From Allocatelliglobosispora scoriae (GTDB taxonomy: Bacteria; Actinomycetota; Actinomycetes; Mycobacteriales; Micromonosporaceae): a stretch of 64,000 nt of DNA. This document shows, piece by piece, positions 54,125-62,157 of this stretch; within the stretch, counting starts at the first letter, position 1, and every line of letters starts with the position of its first letter. The stretch is taken from NCBI RefSeq assembly GCF_014204945.1, contig NZ_JACHMN010000003.1, positions 1,860,001 through 1,924,000 on the forward strand, given 5' to 3'. The translations under genes and the position numbers were made by a program. The notes beneath the pieces are model-generated. The model worked only from the letters and a program-made list of their open reading frames with translations, had not been told where the DNA came from and made no database searches.

Positions 54125-54673
54125 TCAGGCGACTTCGACGGTGACGTTCGTGGGGTTGGTGAGGGCGTCGAAGACGGCCGAACGCTTCTGGGACTGGGCC
54201 ACCAGCGCCTCGATCTCCTGCTTGGAGGCGTCGGCATCGATCGTGAAGGTCACCTTGACGTCGTTGAAGCCGTTGCGGACGTCGCTGTCGGCACCGAGGA
54301 TGCCGCGGATGTCGTGCTGGCCCTCGACGACCGACTCGACCGAGCGCAGCTGGATGCCGCGGTTCTGCGCGACGGAGGCGACACCGGCGGTGAGGCAGCT
54401 CGCGAGCCCGACGAGGAGGTATTCGATCGGCGTGATGCCGTTGTCCGCGGCCGCGAAGACCGCGGGGTGGTCGGCGTCGAACACGGTCTCGGTCTTGTGG
54501 CTCTGCTCCTGGCCGAGGCCGAAGAACTGCTGGATGGTCGTGGTGCTGTGGACGCCGTGCTGCCACTTGGAGGCCGCCCGCCAGGTGAACTGGGCGGCCT
54601 CGGGCGCGCCCTTGAGCACCTCGCGCGCGTCGAGTAGTGCCTGAACATTGACTCCGTTATCGACGTCGGTCAT
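54125..54673 (-). CDS. OsmC-family peroxiredoxin-like protein
   Basis: A 182-residue OsmC/Ohr-type protein. The two redox cysteines are partly conserved: GLASCLTAGVASVAQN holds the second, while the first position lies in PIEYLLVGL. The core FDADHPAVFAAADNGITP is typical of the OsmC branch that acts on sulfur-linked or organic peroxide substrates. The ATG at 54673 has AGAGGAG. It lies divergent from metX, and the shared region contains a direct repeat, suggesting co-control with sulfur metabolism. Confidence 0.88.
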   Translation of the reverse strand: MTDVDNGVNVQALLDAREVLKGAPEAAQFTWRAASKWQHGVHSTTTIQQFFGLGQEQSHKTETVFDADHPAVFAAADNGITPIEYLLVGLASCLTAGVASVAQNRGIQLRSVESVVEGQHDIRGILGADSDVRNGFNDVKVTFTIDADASKQEIEALVAQSQKRSAVFDALTNPTNVTVEVA

Positions 54674-54697
54674 GTCGGGGGTACTCCTCTCGGTTGT

Positions 54698-54714
54698 ATT
54701 CCTATAATTCCTAT
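54698..54714. promoter_or_regulatory. tandem ATTCCTAT direct repeat
   Basis: ATTCCTAT occurs at 54698-54705 and 54707-54714, in the AT-rich centre of the osmC/metX divergent region. It is a candidate regulator site serving both sides; the reading ATAGGAAT on the osmC strand also places it within that promoter. Confidence 0.5.
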
Positions 54715-54770
54715 CGGGGTTCACGACATTACACTGGCCCGCCCCACCGGGACTAGTTATGATCTCGGCT

Positions 54771-55985
54771 ATGCCACCCTCGACAGCTGCAGCCGGTTCG
54801 GTCGGCAGTGTCGAGACGAGGTACCTCGACCTGCCCGGACCGGTCCGGCTGGACTGCGGCCGGGAGCTGCATCAGGTTCGTGTGGCGTACGAGACCTACG
54901 GCATCCTTTCACCCGATCGAGACAACGTCATCCTCGTGTGCCACGCGCTCAGCGGCGACGCGCACGCCGCCGGCTTCGCGAAGAACCCACCCGAGACGGG
55001 TACGCGGGACGGGTTCGCCGCCGAGTCCCGCGACGGTGCGGCCGGCAAGGGCCTGGGCTGGTGGGACGGGATGATCGGCCCCGGTAAGGCGTTCGACACC
55101 GATCGCTTCTTCGTCGTCTCCACCAACATCCTCGGCGGCTGCCGCGGCACCACGGGACCGTCGTCGACCGACCCCGCGACCGGCCGGGCATACGGGTCGG
55201 ACTTCCCGGTGATCACCGTCGCCGACATGGTCCGCACGCAGCGGGCGTTCCTCGACGAGCTCGGCATCAGCAGGCTCGCCGCGGTGGCGGGCGGCTCCCT
55301 CGGCGGGATGCAGGCGCAGGAGTGGGCGGTCCTCTTCCCCGACCAGGTCGACGCCATCGTGGTCATCGCGAGCACGCACGCCCTGCACCCGCAGGGGGTG
55401 GCCTGGAACGCGATCGCCCGGGACGCGATCATGCGCGACCCGGCCTGGCAGGGCGGCCACTACCACGGCACCGGCCGAGCGCCCGACGACGGCATGGGCG
55501 TGGCCCGGATGGTCGGGCACATCACCTACCTGTCCGCACCGGCGCTGGGCGACCGGTTCGGGCGCAGGCTGCAGTTCGCCGACGACATCCGCTACACGAT
55601 CAGCGAGCCGGAGTTCGAGGTCGAGAGCTACCTGCGCCACCAGGCCGACTCGTTCGTCAAGCGCTTCGACGCCAACACCTACCTCTACACGTCGCGCGCG
55701 CTGAGCTACTTCGACCTGGCACGGGAGCACGGCGACGGGTCGCTGGTGCGCGCGCTGGCCGGCGTCTCCGCGCGGACGCTGCTGATCGCGTTCAGCTCCG
55801 ACTGGCTCTACGCGCCGTCCGCGTCGATCGAGATCGAGCAGGCCCTGCGCGAGCTGGGCAAGCCGGTGGAGTTCCACCTGATCGAGGCGCCCTACGGCCA
55901 CGACTGCTTCCTGCTGGAGGAGGCGCGCCAGACGCCCATCATCCAGCAGTTCCTAGGCGACCCAGAGATGAAGAGGAACCAGTGA
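54771..55985 (+). CDS. metX: homoserine O-acetyltransferase
   Basis: A 404-residue alpha/beta hydrolase-fold enzyme that activates homoserine with acetyl-CoA for methionine synthesis. The conserved opening is LHQVRVAYETYG, the HALSGDAHAAG region follows, the nucleophile is AVAGGSLGGMQAQEW, and the catalytic Asp and His are in FSSDWLYAPS and APYGHDCFLLE. I prefer the ATG at 54771; the ATG at 54759 would overlap a likely -10 box. The stop overlaps the metY GTG by 4 bp. Confidence 0.95.
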   Translation: MPPSTAAAGSVGSVETRYLDLPGPVRLDCGRELHQVRVAYETYGILSPDRDNVILVCHALSGDAHAAGFAKNPPETGTRDGFAAESRDGAAGKGLGWWDGMIGPGKAFDTDRFFVVSTNILGGCRGTTGPSSTDPATGRAYGSDFPVITVADMVRTQRAFLDELGISRLAAVAGGSLGGMQAQEWAVLFPDQVDAIVVIASTHALHPQGVAWNAIARDAIMRDPAWQGGHYHGTGRAPDDGMGVARMVGHITYLSAPALGDRFGRRLQFADDIRYTISEPEFEVESYLRHQADSFVKRFDANTYLYTSRALSYFDLAREHGDGSLVRALAGVSARTLLIAFSSDWLYAPSASIEIEQALRELGKPVEFHLIEAPYGHDCFLLEEARQTPIIQQFLGDPEMKRNQ

Positions 55986-57307
55986 CCGACCACCTCCCCC
56001 GGACCGAGGAGGCCCACGAGTTCGGGTTCGACACGCGGCAGCTGCACGCCGGGCAGCGTCCCGATCCGAACACGGGCGCCCGGGCGGTGCCGATCTTCCA
56101 GACGACGAGCTACGTGTTCGAGGATCCGGAGTCGGCTGCGGCGTACTTCAACCTCCAGGAGTACGGCAACACGTACTCGCGGATCATGAATCCGACCGTC
56201 GCGGTCTTCGAGGAGCGGGTGGCGAACCTGGAGGGCGGCAGCGGCGCGGTGGCGTTCGCGAGCGGGATCGCCGCGCAGGCGGCCGCGCTCTTCACGCTGC
56301 TCCAGCCGGGCGACCACGTGGTGTCGTCCTCGGCGATCTACGGCGGCACGGCCAACCAGCTCAAGCACCTGCTGCGCAAGATGAACGTCGAGCTGACCTG
56401 GGTCGACCCCGACGACCCGGACGCGTGGCGGCGGGCGGTCCGCCCGCATACGAAGGCGTTCTTCGGCGAGACGATCGGCAACCCGGCCGGCAACGTGCTC
56501 GACATCGAGACCGTGGCGGCGATCGCGCACGAGCACGAGCTGCCGCTGATCGTGGACAACACGTTCGCGACGCCCTACCTGTGCCGGCCCATCGAGTGGG
56601 GCGCCGACATCGTGATCCACTCGGCGACGAAGTTCATCGGCGGGCACGGCACGAGCATCGGCGGCGTCGTCGTCGAGGCGGGCACGTTCAACTGGTCCAA
56701 CGGCCGGTTCCCGGTGATCGCGGACCCGTCACCGGCGTACCACGGGCTGCAGTTCCACGAGACGTTCGGGACCTACGGCTACCTCATGAAGCTGCGGGCC
56801 GAGACACTGCGCGACCTGGGCGCGGCGCTCTCGCCGTTCAACGCGTTCATGTTCCTGCTGGGGCTGGAGACGCTGTCCCTGCGGATGCAGCGCCACGTCG
56901 AGAACGCGCAGGTGATCGCGGCCTACCTCGACGCGCACGAGCTCGCGACGAACGTGACCTACCCCGGCCTGCCCGGCGGCAGATACGCGCCGCTCGTCGA
57001 GAAGTACCTGCCGCGCGGTGCGGGTGCGGTCTTCTCGTTCGACTGCGCGGGCGGCCTCGCGGGCGGCCAGGACCTCATCCGGGGCGTCTCGCTCTGGTCC
57101 CACCTCGCCAACGTCGGCGACGCGAAGAGCCTGATCATCCACCCGGCCAGCACGACGCACCGCCAGCTCAGCGACGACGAGCTCCGAGCGGCGGGTGTCG
57201 CGCCCGGGACGGTACGCCTGTCGGTGGGCATCGAGGCCGTGGACGACCTGATCTGGGATCTCGAACAGGGCTTCGCCCAGGTCGCGGCCGCAGCGGAAAA
57301 GAGGTAG
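55982..57307 (+). CDS. metY: O-acetylhomoserine aminocarboxypropyltransferase (sulfhydrylase)
   Basis: A 441-residue PLP enzyme that makes homocysteine from O-acetylhomoserine and sulfide. The PLP lysine is in DIVIHSATKFIGGHGTS, with YGNTYSRIMNPT and SGIAAQAAALF at the phosphate site and PASTTHRQLS near the C-terminus. The start is a GTG in a GTGA overlap with metX, so the two steps of direct sulfhydrylation are coupled. Followed after 7 bp by the CoA-binding protein. Confidence 0.96.
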   Translation: MTDHLPRTEEAHEFGFDTRQLHAGQRPDPNTGARAVPIFQTTSYVFEDPESAAAYFNLQEYGNTYSRIMNPTVAVFEERVANLEGGSGAVAFASGIAAQAAALFTLLQPGDHVVSSSAIYGGTANQLKHLLRKMNVELTWVDPDDPDAWRRAVRPHTKAFFGETIGNPAGNVLDIETVAAIAHEHELPLIVDNTFATPYLCRPIEWGADIVIHSATKFIGGHGTSIGGVVVEAGTFNWSNGRFPVIADPSPAYHGLQFHETFGTYGYLMKLRAETLRDLGAALSPFNAFMFLLGLETLSLRMQRHVENAQVIAAYLDAHELATNVTYPGLPGGRYAPLVEKYLPRGAGAVFSFDCAGGLAGGQDLIRGVSLWSHLANVGDAKSLIIHPASTTHRQLSDDELRAAGVAPGTVRLSVGIEAVDDLIWDLEQGFAQVAAAAEKR

Positions 57308-57314
57308 ACCTGCC

Positions 57315-57797
57315 ATGACCGACCTCGAGCGGTACCAGGCTCCGGCGGCGATCCAGCGCGTCCTGCACAGCGCCAGGACGATCGCGATCGTCGGCCTGTC
57401 CGGCAACGAGCTGCGCGCCAGCTACTTCGTCGGCTATTACCTCAAGCGGCACAACTACCGGGTGATCCCGGTGAACCCCCGCGAGACGCAGATCCTCGGC
57501 GAGACCTGCTATCCGAGCCTGCTCGACGTGCCGGTGCCGGTGGACGTGGTCAACGTCTTCCGCGCGCCGGACGCGCTGCCCGGGATCGCCCGCGACGCCG
57601 TGGCGATCGGCGCGGGCACCCTCTGGTGCCAGTTCGGCGTGATCAACGAGGAGGGCGCCCGGATCGCGGAGGAGGGCGGTGTCAAGGTGATCATGGATCT
57701 GTGCCTCAAGGTCGAGCACGCGCGCTACGTGGGCCGCATGCACTGGCTCGGCTTCAACACCCAGCGCATCACCTCCGTCCGGGGCGGTCTGCAGTAG
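57315..57797 (+). CDS. CoA-binding domain protein
   Basis: A 160-residue protein with a CoA_binding (Rossmann) domain: IAIVGLSGNELRASYFVGYY, YRVIPVNPRETQILGETCY and VIMDLCLKVEH. Relatives of this size commonly follow metY in actinobacteria, which suggests a role in methionine or sulfur metabolism, perhaps sensing CoA or acyl-CoA. No catalytic residues can be assigned. Third gene of the met operon. Confidence 0.88.
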   Translation: MTDLERYQAPAAIQRVLHSARTIAIVGLSGNELRASYFVGYYLKRHNYRVIPVNPRETQILGETCYPSLLDVPVPVDVVNVFRAPDALPGIARDAVAIGAGTLWCQFGVINEEGARIAEEGGVKVIMDLCLKVEHARYVGRMHWLGFNTQRITSVRGGLQ

Positions 57798-57868
57798 ACA
57801 GTCGTGGTCGCCGATGTCCGGCCGTGTGACTGATACCGCGGAGCCTGCCGAATGGGCATGATCAGCGG

Positions 57869-60418
57869 GTGTCCGGGACCGCGCTGAGCGATGTGCTGCA
57901 GCAGGTGATGCAGCGGGTCGGCGTGGGCGCGCAGACGTTGAGCAAGCTGACCGGCGTGCCCCGGACCGCGATCGACAACTGGCGTGACGGCACCGTCCGC
58001 AGACCGCGGCACTGGCGGCCGCTGCTGCGGATCGCCGGGGCGCTGCTGCTGTCGCGGGACGAGACCGACGCGCTGCTCGCCGCCGCCGGGCACCCCCGCC
58101 TCGACACCCTCGACAGCACCCTGCCGCTGGACGATCCGGACCGGTCCCACCTGGCCCGATGGGCGGTCCAGCGGCGCCGCAGCGCGACCGTCCGCCACGA
58201 GCTCCGGGCACCGGCACCGGACTTCGTCGGGCGGATCGATGCCGTCAAGCGGATCGTCTCGCTGCTCAGCGAGCTCGGCGGCGGTGGCGGGGTCGTCGGC
58301 ATCCGGGGCATGGGCGGCATCGGCAAGACCGAGCTCGCCCTCGTCGCGGCGAACGAGCTCGGCGAGTCCTTTCCGGACGCCCGGCTCATCGTCAACCTGC
58401 GCGGGGTCAGCGGTGCGCCGCTCAGCCCGGAGCAGGCGATGCGCCAGGTGATCCACGCCTTCGCCTCGGACGAGCCGCTCGAGGACGGGCTGGAGGCGCT
58501 GCAGCGCCGCTACTGCTCGGTGCTCAGCGGCCGACGCGTCCTCATCCTCGCCGACGACGCGGCCGACGCCGCCCAGGTGAGCCCGCTGCTCACCCCGTCC
58601 GGCAGCGCCCTGCTCGTCACCAGCCGACAGCGCTTCGCCATCGCGGGCATGACCACGGTCGACCTCGGCGAGCTCTCCGAGGCCGAGGCGGTGCGGCTGC
58701 TGGAGACCTCCTGCGAGCGGCTGACCGTCGAGGAGGCGCAGCTCATCGCGAGCGCCTGCGGCCACCTGCCGCTGGCCCTGCGGATCAGCGCGGGCCTGCT
58801 GACCAACGATCCGACGCTCGCCGTGTCCGAGCACCTCGCCGCGCTCTCCGACCACCGGCGTCGGCAGGCCCACCTGCGGGACCCCGACGACGAGCGGCTC
58901 GACGTCACCGCCTCCCTGGCGTTCAGCCAGGCCCGCCTCGACAGCGCCAGTCAAGCGGTGTTCCGCCAGCTGAGCGTGTTCGTCGGCGACTTCGACACGG
59001 CGCTGGCCGAGGCGGTCGTCCGGGTGCCCGGCGGCGCCGACACCACGGTGGTCCTGCGACTGCTACTGCGGCGCAGCCTGATCGGCTACGAGCCGGCGCG
59101 CGGCCGCTGGCGGCTGCACGACCTGGTCCGCGACCTGGCGCGCAGCGCCGCCGAGGACGCCGGTGACTGGGTCCCGGCCATGTGGCGGTACGCCGAGGCC
59201 GGCGTCCGGATGGCCGAGGCGATCCGCAACGGGTACCTGTCCGGCGGCGACGCGATGCCCGCCTCGCTGGCGATGTTCGACCTCGAACGCCCGCACCTCG
59301 ACGCCGGGCGGCGATGGCTGGGAGCCCACGTCGGCGACGAGCGTGCCGACCGGCTGCTCGTCGCCGACGCCGTCGCGATCGACAGCTACTCGTTCCTCCG
59401 GCACGACTTCCACAACGAGCTCCAGCCCATGGTCGAGCAGGCGCTGGCCGCGGCTCGCCGACTCGGTGACCAGGCGGCCGAGGCGCAGCTGCTCAACCAG
59501 ATCGGTCACCTGGCACTGCAGGCGAGCCGGCTGCCCGAGGCCGCCGCGCACTTCGAGCGGTGGCTCGCGATGCCCCGGCCGACCGGTGACCGGCTCCAGG
59601 AGATGCGCGCGCTGAACAACCTGAGCGTGGCGTACGTGCAGCTGGGCCAGCCTCGCCGCGCGATCACCGTGAGCGAACGTCAGCTCGATCTTGCCCGCGC
59701 GGACGGCAACCGGCGGCTAGAAGCGATGGCGCTGACCAACCTGGCCCGGACCCTCGGTTTCGTCGGCGAGCCCGTCATCGCCCGGGACCACCTGGAGCTG
59801 GCGCTGACGATGGTGCGCGAGGACGGCGAGCGGTTCGGCGAGTGCCTGATCCTCGACAACCTCAGCACCGTGCACCACATGCTCGACGAGCCCGCGCACG
59901 CCGTCGACCTCGCGCAGCGGGCCTACCGGATCGCCGCGAGCCTCGGCGACCGGGAGCGGATGGCCGAGGCGTCGGCGACGCTGTCCCAGGCGCTGGTCCC
60001 GGTGGAGCCGGTGGCCGGGGCGGACCCGGCCGGTGGCACGGGGCCGAGCGGGGCCGACGAGGCGGCGGCGGTCGGTGAACGCGCGCTCGCGATCGCCCGC
60101 GAGGTCGGCGCGCGGCGGACCGAGGCGAAGGCGCTGAAGGCGCTCGGTCGCGCCTACGCGGCGGCGGGGCGGTCGGAGCTGGCCCGGCGGATGTTCGAGG
60201 AGGCGCTGGCGATCAGGACGGAGACCGGCGACGAGAACGGCGCCGCGGACTGTGCCTGGCTGCTCGGTGCCAACCTGCTGCCGACGGACCGGGAGCGGGC
60301 GCTGCACCTGATGCGCCGGGCGGTGGCGCACTGGACCGGGATCGAGCACGCGCGGGTCGCCCTGCACGCCGCCCGGCTGGCGGAGCTCGACGGACCCGCG
60401 CCCGGATCAGGCCACTGA
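57869..60418 (+). CDS. STAND regulator (HTH-NB-ARC-TPR)
   Basis: An 849-residue signal-transduction ATPase. The N-terminus (1-70) is an HTH domain (VGVGAQTLSKLTGVPRTAID). NB-ARC follows, with P-loop IRGMGGIGKTELA at about 148-160, Walker B RVLILADDAADA and the GHLPLALRI (GLPL) motif. Residues about 480-849 are TPR repeats (LLNQIGHLALQASRLPEAA, ALNNLSVAYVQLGQPRRAI). Such proteins hold a DNA-binding or effector domain inactive until TPR-sensed ligand binding. The start is GTG at 57869. The 3' end overlaps the convergent condensation gene by 12 bp. Confidence 0.9.
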   Translation: MSGTALSDVLQQVMQRVGVGAQTLSKLTGVPRTAIDNWRDGTVRRPRHWRPLLRIAGALLLSRDETDALLAAAGHPRLDTLDSTLPLDDPDRSHLARWAVQRRRSATVRHELRAPAPDFVGRIDAVKRIVSLLSELGGGGGVVGIRGMGGIGKTELALVAANELGESFPDARLIVNLRGVSGAPLSPEQAMRQVIHAFASDEPLEDGLEALQRRYCSVLSGRRVLILADDAADAAQVSPLLTPSGSALLVTSRQRFAIAGMTTVDLGELSEAEAVRLLETSCERLTVEEAQLIASACGHLPLALRISAGLLTNDPTLAVSEHLAALSDHRRRQAHLRDPDDERLDVTASLAFSQARLDSASQAVFRQLSVFVGDFDTALAEAVVRVPGGADTTVVLRLLLRRSLIGYEPARGRWRLHDLVRDLARSAAEDAGDWVPAMWRYAEAGVRMAEAIRNGYLSGGDAMPASLAMFDLERPHLDAGRRWLGAHVGDERADRLLVADAVAIDSYSFLRHDFHNELQPMVEQALAAARRLGDQAAEAQLLNQIGHLALQASRLPEAAAHFERWLAMPRPTGDRLQEMRALNNLSVAYVQLGQPRRAITVSERQLDLARADGNRRLEAMALTNLARTLGFVGEPVIARDHLELALTMVREDGERFGECLILDNLSTVHHMLDEPAHAVDLAQRAYRIAASLGDRERMAEASATLSQALVPVEPVAGADPAGGTGPSGADEAAAVGERALAIAREVGARRTEAKALKALGRAYAAAGRSELARRMFEEALAIRTETGDENGAADCAWLLGANLLPTDRERALHLMRRAVAHWTGIEHARVALHAARLAELDGPAPGSGH

Positions 60419-62050
60419 CACGGCGGTACGCGTCAGCATGCCCGCTATCGCGCTCAACGGCTGCCCACCGGCGATCTGGTAGACGGTGACGCCCTCCCAC
60501 CCGTGTTCCCGGAGCTCCGCCAGCACGCGGGGGATCCGCAGGACCCGCCCCCCGGCGATCGTGTAGGAGTCCGCCATGCTGACCCGGTCCAGCCCGTTGA
60601 CCTCGGCGACCACGGCGGCGAGCACCCGCTCGTCGTCGCCGGCCGCTCGCCTGTCGTCCGGGGCGGTCGGCGCCGGCTCGTCGCCCACCGGCGGCCGGCC
60701 GGCGGTCGGAGCGGCGAATCCGATCATGCGAGCGACATCGGAGATCCGCAGGTCGACCGAGGGGTCGTCGTGCGCGAGCAGGACGGCCTCGTAGCCGCGC
60801 AGGAACCGCTCCATCGCGTCGGCGTCCAGCACCGTCGAGTGTGCCCTGAGCTCGACGACGACGGCATCCTGCAGCTCGTGGAGGCGCAGGTAGGTGTCCG
60901 AGCCGTAGGCCGCCCACGCGGTCGGCGTCGGGTTCCACCGCAAGGCGGTGTGCCGGACGTTCGCCGCCTGCGCCGGGACGCTGAGGAAGTTGAGCTCCGA
61001 TCCGGTCCGCAGGACCTGCCCGCGCCGGACGCTCTCACGGGACACCAGCTCCACCAGCTCGTCGAAGGGCACGTAGGCGTTGCGCTGCCCGTGCTCGAAG
61101 CGCTCCGCGGTCCGGCGCAGGACCTCGGTGAACGACGGATCGCCCGTGCAGTCGACCTGCATCAGCAGCGGCGTGGACAGGCACGTCATGACGTCGTTGT
61201 AGGGGTTGGACTCGCGGTTGCCGGTGTAGGTGAGGTGGGCGACCCGGTCGCCGCCGGTGTAGGCGGCCATCACCATGGCGTAGGTGGTGAGGTGCATCAG
61301 CGACGGCCACGTCTGGTGGCGCGTGGCGATCCGGCGACTGGTGTCCAGCATGGACGGTGAGGTCAGGGCGGCGGAGCGGGCGACCGGGTCGTCGTCGGCG
61401 ATGCGGCGCGGGCCGAAGGTGTCGGCGGGCATCTGCGCGATCTCGTCACGCCAGTAGGCCAGGGCACCGTCCTTGGCCGCGGCGGCTCCCACCGACGACT
61501 CGTAGCGGGCGAGGTCCAGGGGCTGGTGCCGGATCGGTTCGAGAACCGCCGGGCGTCCGGTGGCGATGCCCGCGCTGAGGGCCGCGAGGTCCCGGCCCAG
61601 GCGGTCGATGGTCCAGGCGTCGAACGCCATGTGGTTCAGCACCAGGACGAGGCGCTGGGGCCGACCGCCCGCGGTGACCACGCAGGCGCGCATCGGCCAC
61701 TCCTGCGCGAGGTCGAAGTCCGCGGTGCTGAGCCGTTCGATGACGTCGGCCGGTGCCTCGGTGCCGTCCCGGTCGGCGGATGCGGTGCTCAGCGGCAGCG
61801 AGCCGGGCGGGTGCACCCGCTGTCGCGGGTCGCCCGCCACGTCGAAGTGATAGGTGGTACGCAGTGCCTCGTGCCGGCGGACCAGGTAGTTGAGCGTCGC
61901 CCGGAGTCCGGCGATCGAGACGCCGTCGGAGAGCTCGATCTCGATGACGAGATGCGTGTCGTGCCGGGCGAAGGGTGGCAGCTGGTGGTACCTCAGCCAG
62001 ACGGATCGCTGTCCCCAGCACAGGTCCGCGTCCTTGGTCGCATTCGACAT
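60407..62050 (-). CDS. stand-alone condensation-domain protein with degenerate carrier domain
   Basis: A 547-residue protein of the NRPS condensation superfamily. The core (about 1-435) opens with CWGQRSVWLRYHQLPP and contains VLNHMAFDAW at residues 138-146, where the family's HHxxxDG reads NHMAFDA: the second (catalytic) His140 and Asp144 are kept, the first His and the Gly are not. The C-terminal 70 residues (about 476-547) resemble a peptidyl carrier protein, but the phosphopantetheine serine of GGxS is replaced (AGGRVLRI). No adenylation domain is nearby. A transacylation or regulatory role is possible. The ATG at 62050 has GGAGGA. Confidence 0.78.
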   Translation of the reverse strand: MSNATKDADLCWGQRSVWLRYHQLPPFARHDTHLVIEIELSDGVSIAGLRATLNYLVRRHEALRTTYHFDVAGDPRQRVHPPGSLPLSTASADRDGTEAPADVIERLSTADFDLAQEWPMRACVVTAGGRPQRLVLVLNHMAFDAWTIDRLGRDLAALSAGIATGRPAVLEPIRHQPLDLARYESSVGAAAAKDGALAYWRDEIAQMPADTFGPRRIADDDPVARSAALTSPSMLDTSRRIATRHQTWPSLMHLTTYAMVMAAYTGGDRVAHLTYTGNRESNPYNDVMTCLSTPLLMQVDCTGDPSFTEVLRRTAERFEHGQRNAYVPFDELVELVSRESVRRGQVLRTGSELNFLSVPAQAANVRHTALRWNPTPTAWAAYGSDTYLRLHELQDAVVVELRAHSTVLDADAMERFLRGYEAVLLAHDDPSVDLRISDVARMIGFAAPTAGRPPVGDEPAPTAPDDRRAAGDDERVLAAVVAEVNGLDRVSMADSYTIAGGRVLRIPRVLAELREHGWEGVTVYQIAGGQPLSAIAGMLTRTAVSVA

Positions 62051-62157
62051 CGTGAATCCTCCACCCGTATTGAACAGCCCCGATGAATCGTTGCGCGAAC
62101 GGCAACGGGGCGACAGCGGGTGGCGGTGGCAGGTTGCGGACGCGGAGGCGGTGTCCG

